Shown: one piece after another, positions 1 to 8,516 of the stretch
How positions within the stretch are numbered: position 1 is the stretch's first letter
How the letters are laid out: every line of letters starts with the position of its first letter
Origin: Chara braunii
Lineage: Eukaryota > Streptophyta > Charophyceae > Charales > Characeae
Assembly: GCA_003427395.1 (NCBI GenBank)
Contig: BFEA01000085.1
Location: forward strand, 2,211,472 to 2,232,686
Direction of reading: 5' to 3'
DNA: 21,215 nucleotides
Program-made: the position numbers and the translations under genes
The notes under the pieces: model-generated
What the model saw: only the letters and a program-made list of their open reading frames with translations
The model's database searches: none
Told to the model about the DNA's origin: nothing

Positions 1-84
<84 letters not shown>
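1..84. repeat. (TC)n microsatellite, (GA)n in element A sense
   Basis: A perfect dinucleotide run of at least 42 units that continues past the window edge. In the sense of element A it is GA and lies about 200 bases downstream of the primer site. Element C has an 81-bp pure GA run in the corresponding part of its leader, so the run looks like a component of the retroelement family. Confidence 0.97.
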
Positions 85-86
<2 letters not shown>

Positions 87-292
87 CGTAGCGGTGTCTT
101 CAGCGCAGCAGGTAAGTAACCAATCTTGTATCACTCATCTCTCTCTCTCTTTCTCTCATGGTCTTCTTGTTGCAGGTGCACGGCTTCTCCTTCCACCTCG
201 AGGTCCGCTATGGCGGACTACTTCCTCCGGCGGCACTTCAGCTATGGCCGATCGGTCCTGCACACATAGCGCGCATGGAACAGCGGGTACCA

Positions 293-304
293 GCTCCGAT
301 ACCA
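293..304 (-). other. Primer-binding site of element A (tRNA-iMet type)
   Basis: The minus strand reads TGGTATCGGAGC, one mismatch from TGGTATCAGAGC, which is complementary to the 3' end of initiator tRNA-Met. It sits one base beyond the CA end of the LTR. The next bases, TGGTACCCG, match element C's TGGTGCCCG. This fixes the orientation of A and the inner boundary of its LTR. Confidence 0.85.
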
Positions 305-673
305 GTGAATTCAAACTCGTCTTCTTGTCACTTTGTCATGCCTGCAAACAGCGGTACAGCAACTGGCGACATGCGCCCACACAGTACTCAAGGTATCGTA
401 ACCAGATATGAGTTCTCTTCAACTGGCTATGGCGACTGGGCGCCCACACAACTCACTGTTCGCACTCTGGATTACCCTGGATGTCCCACACGCAACACTC
501 GGTATCATACACAACACACACACACACTATGCTACAGCTATGGCAGCCCTAGCTGCCTCTACCCTATCGCTACACTACACTTCTCTGCCCACTTCGTCTT
601 CGGGCGCACTGCAGACCGCCTCGCACAAGCTGGCATCTGCAGGAATGAATCCATGAATGGACGTAGCCTCTTG

Positions 674-680
674 ATTTATA
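674..680 (-). promoter_or_regulatory. TATA box in LTR A
   Basis: TATAAAT on the minus strand inside AAGTATAAAT, the same ten bases found at C's TATA box. A CATTCAT stretch follows about 20 bases downstream in both. Transcription would run towards the left edge of the window. Confidence 0.7.
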
Positions 681-803
681 CTTCTGTGCTGCATTTGTCT
701 GCCCTGTGTCCCTGGCCCATGGTGCACACAGTTCCCCCCGTGGTACTTGCTGGACCGGACTGGTACTTTCTAGACTCTCCCTTGACTGTATGACGACGAC
801 CCT

Positions 804-884
804 CCACTTGACCACTTGCCTGCACCACTTGACCACTTGCCTGCGCCACTTGACCACTTGCCTGCACCACTTGACCACTTGCCA
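804..884. repeat. 21-bp tandem repeat, about four copies, in LTR A
   Basis: The unit CCACTTGACCACTTGCCTGC plus one base recurs at 804, 825, 846 and 867, with single-base changes and a partial last copy. It lies in U3, upstream of the LTR's TATA box. Each copy carries TTGACC on the plus strand (GGTCAA in A's sense), a W-box-like core. Because 21 is a multiple of three it creates artificial open frames that should not be called genes. Confidence 0.95.
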
Positions 885-1106
885 ACCTTCTAGAAGGACT
901 GCAGCTAGCCTTCTAGTCTATAGGTCTACGGATCGAATCCTGGCTACCTATAGACCTACGACAGACCTACCTACCACTGGCGGTTCTACAGGTCGCAGGT
1001 TCAACTCTTCGAGTTGACGCAGGTATTGTACACAGGTAAGTTGGGGAACTAGGGATCGAGCCCTGGGATCTACCTCAGCTACCACGAATTGGTGAATACC
1101 GTTTCA

Positions 1107-1312
1107 GTTGAGCGAAGAAGAAGAGCTTTATCATTTGTCTATGCTGGTGTACATCTTCTTCTTCTTCTTTCTTAATTTTTCTTCTTCTTTCTTACTTCTT
1201 CTTCTTCTTCTAACCTTCTCTCTCCTCTCAAGTTCATTCATTTCTTTCTGCAATTGGACGACATTGTACTATCTGATGAATGTGTATCTCGGAATTGGCC
1301 ACGATCATAACA
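1107..1312 (+). repeat. 3' tail of an LTR like that of element D, truncated
   Basis: This stretch matches the last ~180 bases of the element D LTR (18115-18293). Shared features in order are a TTTGTC start, GCTGGTGTACATC followed by a TTC microsatellite, TTCATTTCTT, GCAATTGG, GCATTGT or ACATTGT, and a GATC(A/G)TAACA end. It begins exactly where LTR A starts, which fits A having inserted into an older D-type LTR. No primer site follows position 1312, so it is the end of a 3' LTR, a solo LTR or a fragment. Confidence 0.7.
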
Positions 1313-1653
1313 GAAGGATTGATTGATTGATTCCTGACTATCACAACTTTGCCTAGTTGTCATTGCAAAATGGTCCGGAATATTTTGCGATTTATTTTCT
1401 TGAAAATCGGAATTATTCCATGAACTTACGAGAAGTTATTTCTCTGAAAATCAGAATTATTTCACGAATTCCGTTTATTGAATTTCGAAATTATTCCGTG
1501 AAATTATTTTTTTATTATTTTGCGAATTCCACTTCTTGAAAATCCGAATTACTCCGCGAATTTATTTTTCTGAAAAACAGAATTGTTTTCGCAAATTTTG
1601 GTTTCCTGAAAATCGCAATTATTGAAATTTGATTCTGCGAATTTATTTTCTTG
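1313..1653. repeat. AT-rich degenerate tandem repeat
   Basis: After a short GATT run (1318-1331) the sequence becomes a decayed array of roughly six or seven units of 35-50 bp. Each unit is built from TTCTTGAAAATC, GGAATTATTCC and GCGAATTTATT. Period and spacing drift, so copies are best seen as alternating GAAAATC and GAATTATT blocks. There is no credible coding sequence. The array stops at the first base of LTR B and does not resume after B's other LTR. It could be a minisatellite or the end of another decayed repeat. Confidence 0.7.
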
Positions 1654-2614
1654 TGCAAGGATCTGGGTCCTCGGCAGGCCTGAGGGGCCCTGATACAGAT
1701 GTGCTCGCCCTAAGTGAAGGCGGGCCTAACAAATCCCAAGAGGCCCATTGCTGTCAATTTCGTATTTGGGGTCCCGGCAGGCCTGTTGCGCCAATTGGTT
1801 GAGGGAACCCAGACCCGAGCAGCAAAGATTCTCCATGCCCTTCCAAGCCTTTCCTGAAATGCAGGCCCTGGGCAAGAATCGCAGCATCATACGCAGATAG
1901 TTGGGAGGACTAACCGAATGAGGCCCAGCGGCTGCAACAGAGGCGCAGCCTCCTGGGGCCTACCGGAAGCTTCTGGCTTAGGCCCAGCCCAGCCAGGCCG
2001 CTGGGGCAGGCAGACTCTTTCCATATAGGAAAGAGCTTGCTGCCTGGAGGCTCTTTCAGGCACCTTCCAGTTTGTGCGGCAGCGCTGCTGGACCGTAGGC
2101 TCGCGTGCTGCTGTGTGCTAAGGGCAAGGTGCTGTGCGCGTGCGGTCGTGCGGGAAGAAGGGCGCTGCTGAGGACAGCAGTGAGGCGCAGGGGTGGTCTT
2201 CGGGTGTACAGAGGGAAGACGTGGGTGTAAGCCGAGGGAGAGAAAGAAGGATGACGATGATGATGATGATGATGATGTGAGGGCATATACCTAGTATTGG
2301 CGATGGTCTGCGTTGGTCGACATCTTCAAGTTCGTTGGCTGCTGACGTCAACAGTTGCATTTTCAATTAGTAGGCAGACAGTAGCTGTGTAGGAAGTAGG
2401 CTGGGCGCCGAGCGCCAAGTAGGGAGAAGGGCCTGGACACTTACGTTGGTGGTGGTGAAAGCAAGCTCTCATTGACATTTGGTTTTCAGAGTTATGAGTC
2501 TCCATTGGTGTTATATTGGTGCAATGCTGCTTTCTGGACACTGATACTTTCTGGCTTTCAATGCGATTGTGCAATCTAGATATTGTCATCTTGCTATTGC
2601 TCATTTTCCTTGCA
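1654..2614 (+). repeat. 5' LTR of element B
   Basis: 961 bp, from TGCAAGGATC to CCTTGCA. It aligns along its whole length with 9297-10300, strongest over the last ~330 bases. The start is set by where homology begins, which in the 3' copy is the base after the polypurine tract. The end is set by loss of homology and by the primer site three bases later. Inside are a GAT microsatellite (2250-2278) and a dyad around CCATATAGG (2015-2035). Confidence 0.9.
2015..2035 (+). promoter_or_regulatory. Perfect dyad around ATATA in LTR B, possible core promoter
   Basis: CTCTTTCC and GGAAAGAG flank ATATA as a perfect 8-bp inverted repeat. The 3' LTR has the same dyad with one T lost (9662-9681). No other TATA-like site stands out in this LTR, so CATATAGG may be its TATA element. 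That role is inference. Confidence 0.4.
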
Positions 2615-2617
2615 ATT

Positions 2618-2640
2618 TGGTATTCGGAGCAGGTTCGAAT
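2618..2640 (+). other. Primer-binding site of element B (decayed tRNA-iMet type)
   Basis: TGGTATTCGGAGC followed by AGGTTCGAAT starts three bases after the LTR. It resembles the complement of the initiator tRNA-Met 3' end (TGGTATCAGAGC, then a T-loop complement containing TTCGAA) with one extra base and some changes. Position and TGGTAT core support the call; the mismatches make it weaker than the sites in A and C. Confidence 0.6.
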
Positions 2641-3798
2641 TGAGTTTTACTGGTTCTTCGCAATAGTTGTTCAGTGCTTCACATGAGGTGTGGGGCAGTG
2701 ATAAGGCTTGGGCGTTGAACGATAGGGGTCCAGAGTCGTGTGGGCACGTCGGGAGGGTTATGTGGTGACAAAAGGGGTGTACGCTGGATGATGAGAGCTC
2801 GCTGATGTGGCATTTAAGCCGAGGTGGAACTGCATTTCGCTGTTTGTTGTGCCGAGGCAAGGACTGGTCATCATAAATGCACGTCAGGTTGCCGGTGAGA
2901 AATTTGTGGTTGGGGGCAGCATTATGAGGTACGTCGCTGTCTTCCTTATCTACGCTCTTCATTACTTATTATCGTGAGGAAGTGTGTTCGGTCTTAAGAG
3001 TCCTCTCAACGTAAGGTGTCGCAAGCGCTCAACCTTGCCAACCCGCTGGTAGGAGACGGGCGAAGCCTCTGAAGGGCCCTGGACGAAGCACTCGGGTCAC
3101 GGTCACCATGCCAACCCGCCGGGACTAGTACACGCATGCTTTGCCGCAAGTCCTTGGTTTGGCTGCTCCGCAATAGAGGTCGTGCTGGGCATGCCAACCC
3201 TTTGAACAGACGGTTACCGCACCGTCTCTAAATATTTATGGTGGGTTCCACATTGATCTCTGGCTGCAATCGTCGTCCTGGCTGCGACGTTAAATAATTC
3301 CTGAGGACCTTGGGGGCTGTCCTTAAACTGCCTCGTGATCAGCTAGATCAACCGGAAGTAAGGCTCATTGCATGCGAGGGTAAAGAAGGTGCAGGGGCTG
3401 GCAGGTTCAGTATAGACTTGGGGCACAGGGGTGGGCCGGATTGCACGCCTTCAGACACGTCGCTCAGACACGTCGCTCAACCAGATGCTCAGGGCGTTGA
3501 CACAAAGTGACCACTCAAGAAGGATACAGGAAGAGGGGGGATTCCGATAACTGTTTGTAGAGGTACTAATTGGAAAATATTCCATCCAGTATGCATCTCT
3601 ACAGGTGACACATTGTGTTCCAGAGTAGTCTAAAAATAGGATTAGTATCCCCTATAGGACTTGACATTGATTGCTGGTTACCCCTTGACGACTTCTCTTC
3701 AAGCTGACCGAACTTAGAGTTAGATATGGATCGGTTGTGTGTCATGCTGCGGTAGGATCCAATATGGGTTCCAGTTTAGATCACACACAATGTAGCTC
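2641..3798 (+). other. Untranslated leader of element B
   Basis: About 1.2 kb without a credible coding region. I see a 14-bp direct duplication, CAGACACGTCGCTC, at 3451-3478, and three GCCAACCC motifs near 3040, 3110 and 3190. There is no microsatellite and no TTGACC array, unlike C's leader. It presumably carried the packaging signal of the RNA, but nothing here shows that directly. Confidence 0.55.
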
Positions 3799-5753
3799 AT
3801 GAGTGATGCCGACAGTAGTGAGGAGGAGGAACGATTAGTGGAACCTCTTAGAGTTACCCGTAGAACTGGACTCAGTCGACCGATCACTTTCCCGGAGGTC
3901 CAGGAGAGGAAAGGAGGCTGCGGAGGGAAGCCAGGGAGAGGGCGATATCAAGGAGGACTAGGTCAGCAGCAACCAGCTTAGAGGCCGCAATGGCTATCAC
4001 CTCCATGTCACAGGCCTCCTTCCAGGCCACTTTGTCAGGGGTTAGTTAGGGTATCTCTCAGGGTCCAGTTAGTCAATCTGTTTGCACGCAAGTCAGCCAG
4101 CAAACTCAACTCAAACCGGAGGATTATGAGATCCTCCAAGCAGAAGAACTTCATGATGAGCTGCACCGACAATTGAGTGAGGCAGCAGAGAGGAGACCGA
4201 GAGCTATATTGAGAAAAGCTAGACTAGGGAGCAGGAGGCAGGAGCTAAGTAGATTAGAGGCACTAGACAATTCGACACTCGATCCTGCAATACAAGCGTT
4301 GCGTCGTTCGCTCCTTTGCGTGGCAGAAACGCAGGTTGTGCAACAGGAAGTGATGGCTGAACTAGTGACTGGTCTGAACCGGATTTTGGCTGCACTGCAG
4401 GCTCCTCGTCCAATGATGAGGCAGCCTCAGTACGTTGTAGCTCCCCTTTCGGTTGCGGGTCCCTCAGTGACGCCGTCACCGGTAGGGCCCTCTTTCTCTC
4501 CTATGTTTGGCATGCCCCCTCCAGGTGTGGTTTAGTAGCAGTTAGTGGTCCGGTCCCTAGAACCTCTTTTGTACCGTCAATGACGGTGGCAACTACAATC
4601 CCATCGTTAGGGCAGGCTCAGTGCGTGTAGCAACCTGTCTCAGTGGCTATGCAACCACTGCAACAGTCTCTTGGGCAAATATAGCCTATGCAGTGGATGC
4701 CCGAGATCCCTTTGCTGAGTCCAAAACCTTTTTCTGGTGACAAGAAAAGGGAAGAGGACCTAGATACTCGGGTGAGGACTGTGCCCACTTATGTGAGTCA
4801 CAAGCTCACAAGGCCAGAGCAGGAAGTTATAGTCGCTGCCTCCTTTTTAGAGGGGTCGGCAGCACGATAGTTAAACGGTCTAGTGCAGCAGCAAGGCTAT
4901 GGTCAAAACTTTGATGCCTGCGCCCAGACCCAAACATTAGAGGACTTCGGACGGACTGTGTACAATAGGTGGCATGACCCACAAGGGGCTCAAAAGGCCA
5001 TTGACGCGATGAACAGTCTCTGTTCCGAACGGTACAGGGTTGTGCATGAAGTTACAGACGCCGTACAACGTCTGATTGTAGTGCCTGATGTGCGCTATGA
5101 CCCGCATGTACTCCTCATAGATTATTTGAGATGTCTGCCTACATATGTTAAAAATAAGTTGGTGGATGAGGCCAACATCGATGTACATAGCTTCAGCCTC
5201 TTTCAACAAGAAAGCCTTAGACATAGAGGCTAAGCTTGGGTCTGCTCATCATGGTCAGGGTGATGGTAGGAAGAAGAAACTTCCCCAAGATTGGAGGAAG
5301 AAAGGCAATCTCATGTTTGTCGACCATGATGGTCAAGCAACTGAGATTGATGACTTCCACGACTTCGGGGAAGAGACAGAGCAAATTGATGACTTCCCCG
5401 ACTTTGGGGAAGAGACAAAGCAAGATGGGGCCAGTGAGACTTCGGATGGGGGAGTCGTGGCGCCTATCAAAGAGAAAGCTAGGGGGATTGGGAAGTAGAA
5501 GGTCGGCCGGTCCATGGGTGAGGGCGACCAAGGAACGCCTGCATGGGTAAAAATTGGTTTAGATTAGGAGGTGTGGAGGGATCGAGTTGTTAGGGGTACT
5601 TGCCTGAACTGTGGCAACTATGGCCACACTTCCAGGACTTGTCGAGGCAAGAAGGTCACCACGAAGATAGCCTCTCCAATAGTGGTGGGCTTATCTTCGA
5701 ACCCTGGTGGTGCTTCTGCGAGCACTTCGCAGGGAAACACCTCGAGCCAGTAG
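3799..5753 (+). pseudogene. gag: Element B gag, broken
   Basis: Gag forms the particle and its nucleocapsid part binds the RNA. The remnant begins MSDADSSEEEE (3799), a likely start because it opens an acidic, low-complexity N-terminus. It then shifts frame near 3985, has stops at 4047 and 4533, passes through a P/Q-rich linker, and resumes with the capsid-like stretch around KPFSGDKKREEDLDT (near 4727). Further damage is a TAG at 4868, a one-base insertion near 5193, a TAG at 5496, another near 5547 and a final TAG at 5751. Near the end lies a CCHC zinc knuckle, CLNCGNYGHTSRTC (5601-5642), intact in spacing (C-X2-C-X4-H-X4-C). An acidic repeat with EIDDF and FGEETEQ lies just before it. The whole is similar in wording to charophyte retroelement gag as I remember it. 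Confidence 0.82.
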
Positions 5754-6463
5754 GAGTGTTAGCCACTCTTACTCGTGCTGAAGTGGCAATGTTGCCTTCA
5801 CCACTTCAGGCGTTGGCCAAGGCTAGTGACCCATCCATCGCCCTACAGACACACTCAGACCCACCGATGCTTTGTTCGAGAGATGATGTGTCCGAGTCCC
5901 TAGAAGAGTTACAGGCTGAGTGGTCAGGGAAGGACCCTAGAGACTCTTGGGCGATGATTAGTAAAGGTCCTAGGGGTGAACATTTCATGGTAGAGGTTGA
6001 TGTAGGTGGCCGCGAAGTGGGTGCCTTCGCAGGTATATGCTGTACACAAAACTTCATAAGTCATGCTTGTGTGGACAGACTGCGCTTAGGGGACCAAGTG
6101 CAACGGTTGAGTAGATTTGTAGCCTCTACACTAGCCAACAAGCACAACATGATTGTCCAAGACTATGTTAAGGACTTAGTCTGCACCTTCTCCTATGGAG
6201 GAGGGGAATTGAGACGTAAAATTTCGTTCCTTGTCAGCGACGAACTGCCATTTGAAATGCTGCTAGGTATGTACTACCTCGAGGTGTTGCCCAATGGTAG
6301 AACCGTTAGACTGCAGAATTTCAAAGCTAGCAGTCTATTGGAAAACTACGAGTGTATGTGTGCATCTTCTTTCTATAACTTCTATAAACAGAATCGAGAG
6401 GGAGGCATGTACTTGGTGTTTGTCTCTAAGAAAGGGGAGGCCGTATTATCACCCCAGAGATAG
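5754..6463 (+). pseudogene. Element B protease region, catalytic motif lost
   Basis: An open stretch of over 230 codons joins gag to RT. It holds the retropepsin-like fold signature: EHFMVEVDVGGREVGAF, then QNFISHACVDRLRLG, and downstream the LPFEMLLGMYYLEVL block that follows the active site in such proteases. Where family members have the D-S/T-G catalytic triplet, this copy reads G-I-C (6032-6040), so the enzyme could not cleave Gag-Pol. The neighbouring residues are well kept, which argues for point decay of a recognisable protease. A stop at 6461 and a frame change separate it from RT. Confidence 0.75.
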
Positions 6464-6559
6464 AAGTAGTCGTTGCTCAGTATCTAGACCTTTTTGAGGA
6501 GCCCAGTGGTGAAAGGGAGGTAGTCCATGTGATGGAAGTCGTCCTTGGTAGTGAAGTAC

Positions 6560-7212
6560 CTAGAGGACGGATCTATAGGATGTCTTATTCGTTCCTAAGA
6601 AGGGAGGTACCCTAAGGATGTGCATTGACTATAGGGGCCTTAATGCCATCACCGTTAAGACGCAGAGCCCCTACCCCGCATCGACGACCTATTGGATAGA
6701 GGGCAGGGATGCCGGTACTTCACCAAGATAGATCTGAAGTCCGGATACCATCAAATTACCATTAGACCTGAGGACCAGCACAAAACGGCTTTCCAGACCA
6801 GGTAAGGTCTATACGAGTTTGTGGTGATGCCCTTTGACCTATGCAATGCACCTGGGACATTCCAGCACGCGATGAATAGGATCTTTCATGATTACTTTGA
6901 TAAGTTTATCGTCGTGTACCTCACGATATCCTCATCTTTAGTAAAACTATAAAGGAGCACGCTGAGCACTTGAAAATAGTTCTAGGTCTCCTAAGACAGC
7001 ACCAGTACAAGGTTAACTTGGAGAAATGCGAGTTTGGTCGCACCAAGATCTTGTATCTGGGTCATGAAATTTCTGCGGATGGGTTGAGGCCGGACGATGC
7101 GGAAGTGGCTAGCACACGTGACTGGCCCAGACCTCAGACTGTCACTGAGGTCCGATCGTTTTTGGGGATGACGGGCTACTATGTCCGTTTGTCAAAAACT
7201 ATAGTACTATAG
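6560..7212 (+). pseudogene. Element B reverse transcriptase, broken
   Basis: RT copies the element RNA into DNA. Conserved blocks visible across frames are [20 protein letters not shown] (about 6590-6650), [13 protein letters not shown] (6720-6760), DQHKTAF, LYEFVVMPF and NAPGTFQHAMN. The YLDD catalytic box at 6917-6927 has lost one base between 6922 and 6923, so the second half is out of frame. A TAA at 6803 replaces an expected aromatic codon, and a few bases are missing near 6673 before the RIDDLLD-like block. From 6970 the thumb-side region LLRQHQYKVNLEKCEFG to FLGMTGYY is open. Clear family identity; certainly inactive. Confidence 0.88.
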
Positions 7213-7725
7213 CTTCCCCATTAACAAATCTTACTCGCCTCAAAACCCCTTGGGAGTGCCCTGAAGAGTGTGAAGCAAGCTTCAAGAAATTGAAGTATGC
7301 CTTGACACACTGTGACGTCCTCAAACTTTCAGATCCTGAGCAGCCATTTGTAGTGACCACAAACACTAGCCAATATGGCATAGGCGTGGTCCTTGCGCAA
7401 AAGGAGGGGAAAAGTTAAGGCCTATCAAGTACATGAGCAAAAAGATGCCATCATAAAAGCTAGTGAAGTCCACATACGAGCGTGAGCTCTATGCCCTCTC
7501 TAGAGCGTTGGTCCACTGGAGTCGTTATGTCCTAGGCAGATTCTTCTACTTGAGATCTGACCATGAGACTTTGCGCTGGATCAAGACTCAACGTGTACTC
7601 TCTGACGCACTCAAAAGGTGGATTCAAGTGATAGACATGTGTGACTATCAACTTGACCCAATTAAGGGAGAGTATAACAAAGTGGCTGATTGACTATCGC
7701 GTAGGGCAGATTATTTGGGCGCGCT
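7213..7725 (+). pseudogene. Element B RNase H and tether, broken
   Basis: RNase H removes the RNA strand during reverse transcription. The remnant reads LTNLTRLKTPW, then QPFVVTTNTSQYGIG (near 7341-7385), STYERELYAL (7465-7500), SDHETLRWIK and KGEYNKVAD. The first catalytic Asp, expected in TTDAS, is Asn (codon 7362-7364). The later E in ERELYAL and D in SDHETL are kept. There is a TAA near 7417 followed by a frame change, a TAA in the PS-stop-KL position near 7455, and a TGA at 7691 inside the conserved ADALSRR-like motif. Confidence 0.82.
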
Positions 7726-8516
7726 AGTGATTGAGTTTGGTATATCAAATGATGTAGCTCGATCCTTGGTGGAAGCCTATCATCAAGATCCAGTAATGTC
7801 TGAGAACATTCGTAAGTTAGAAGCGAAAGATAAAGTTACTTCTGACGAATTTACGATGGTAAATGGCTTGCTGTTCTTTGAGAAGGCAAGGAATAAAAGA
7901 TTGTGTCCCAGATAGAGAGTCTCTTCGTAGTTTATTTTTAGGAGAATGCCATGATGCAACTGGTCATTTTGGGTACAAAAAGACCAGCTAATTTAGTGCA
8001 GAGATTCTGGTGGCCTTCTATGATGCAAGATGCTAACACGTATGTTGAAACCTGCCAGGTTTGCCAACGGGACGAACCTAGGACTCAAGCCTCGCTTGGG
8101 CTTATCAAGCCCTTGCCGATTCATAAAGGTCCTGGTCAAGGTGTGTCCATGGACATCATGGATACTCTTGTGACCAGCAGGACTGGAAAGAGACACATCT
8201 TCGTTATAGTGGACCGCTTTTCTAAGTTTGCAAGACTAATCGCTATGCCAGAGACAGCTAAAACCGACTACGTCATCAGATTGTTTATGGATAACTAGGT
8301 AGGAGACTTTGGTTTGCCCAAGTCTACTGTCAGCGACAGGGATGTTCGCTTTACAAGCGAACTATGGCAAAACACTGCCCAACAGATGGGTACCAGAGTG
8401 CAGATGACATCAGGGAATCACCCTGAGTCAAACGGACAGACGGAACAGATGAACCGAGTAGTGCAGCACCTACTGAGGCATACAGCAAGCCAAGTCAGGA
8501 TGACTGGGACAAGAAA
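7726..8516 (+). pseudogene. Element B integrase, zinc and catalytic domains, broken
   Basis: Integrase inserts the DNA copy. After a linker (SLVEAYHQDP..., stop near 7913) come the HHCC zinc residues: H and H in HDATGHFG (7950-7970) and C-X2-C in CQVC (8053-8064), with a frame change between them. The catalytic core has D in SMDIMDT (8152-8154), D in SDRDVRF (8335-8337) and E in NGQTEQMN (8443-8445), with the standard 35-residue gap, so the triad is intact. A TAG at 8296 and a frameshift near 8495 break it. The surrounding protein is close in wording to element C's integrase. Confidence 0.88.

Larger units (their letters stand above)
1..1106 (-). mobile_element. Element A: 5' end of a Ty3/gypsy-like LTR retrotransposon, partial
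   Basis: Read on the minus strand, this stretch has the order LTR, primer-binding site, leader, and it runs off the left edge, so gag and pol lie outside. The LTR begins TGAAACGG and ends CA. One spacer base separates it from a primer site that matches element C's in sequence and position. It also shares with C the motif AAGTATAAAT, a CATTCAT run after that TATA box, CCATAGC motifs in the leader, and a long GA microsatellite. A is therefore a diverged relative of C in the opposite orientation. No target duplication can be tested because the far end is absent. The structural call is firm; Ty3/gypsy membership is inferred from kinship with C. Confidence 0.8.
306..1106 (-). repeat. 5' LTR of element A
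   Basis: 801 bp, TG...CA on the minus strand. The outer end (TGAAACGG, at 1099-1106) matches the start of element C's LTR. The inner end abuts the primer site. It contains a TATAAAT box at 674-680 in sense orientation, a 21-bp tandem repeat upstream of that box, two CCATAGC motifs downstream of it, and a U3 rich in CTAG and TAGACC, like C's U3. It is about 250 bp shorter than C's LTR. It cannot be dated, because the partner LTR is outside the window. Confidence 0.8.

Noticed and set aside
570-885. Minus-strand frames with repeated VKWCRQV or QVVQASG units
   Set aside because: They translate the 21-bp tandem repeat of LTR A. Because 21 is a multiple of three the repeat stays open in several frames at once, and there is no protein-like sequence outside it.
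2056-2962. Minus-strand frames across LTR B and its leader, including a poly-His start
   Set aside because: The His or Ile run comes from the GAT microsatellite, and the frames cross the LTR end and primer site.
3006-3510. Possible small genes in the leader of B
   Set aside because: Frames of about 60 codons with no domain, no conserved context and no matching frame elsewhere; expected by chance in GC-rich leader sequence.
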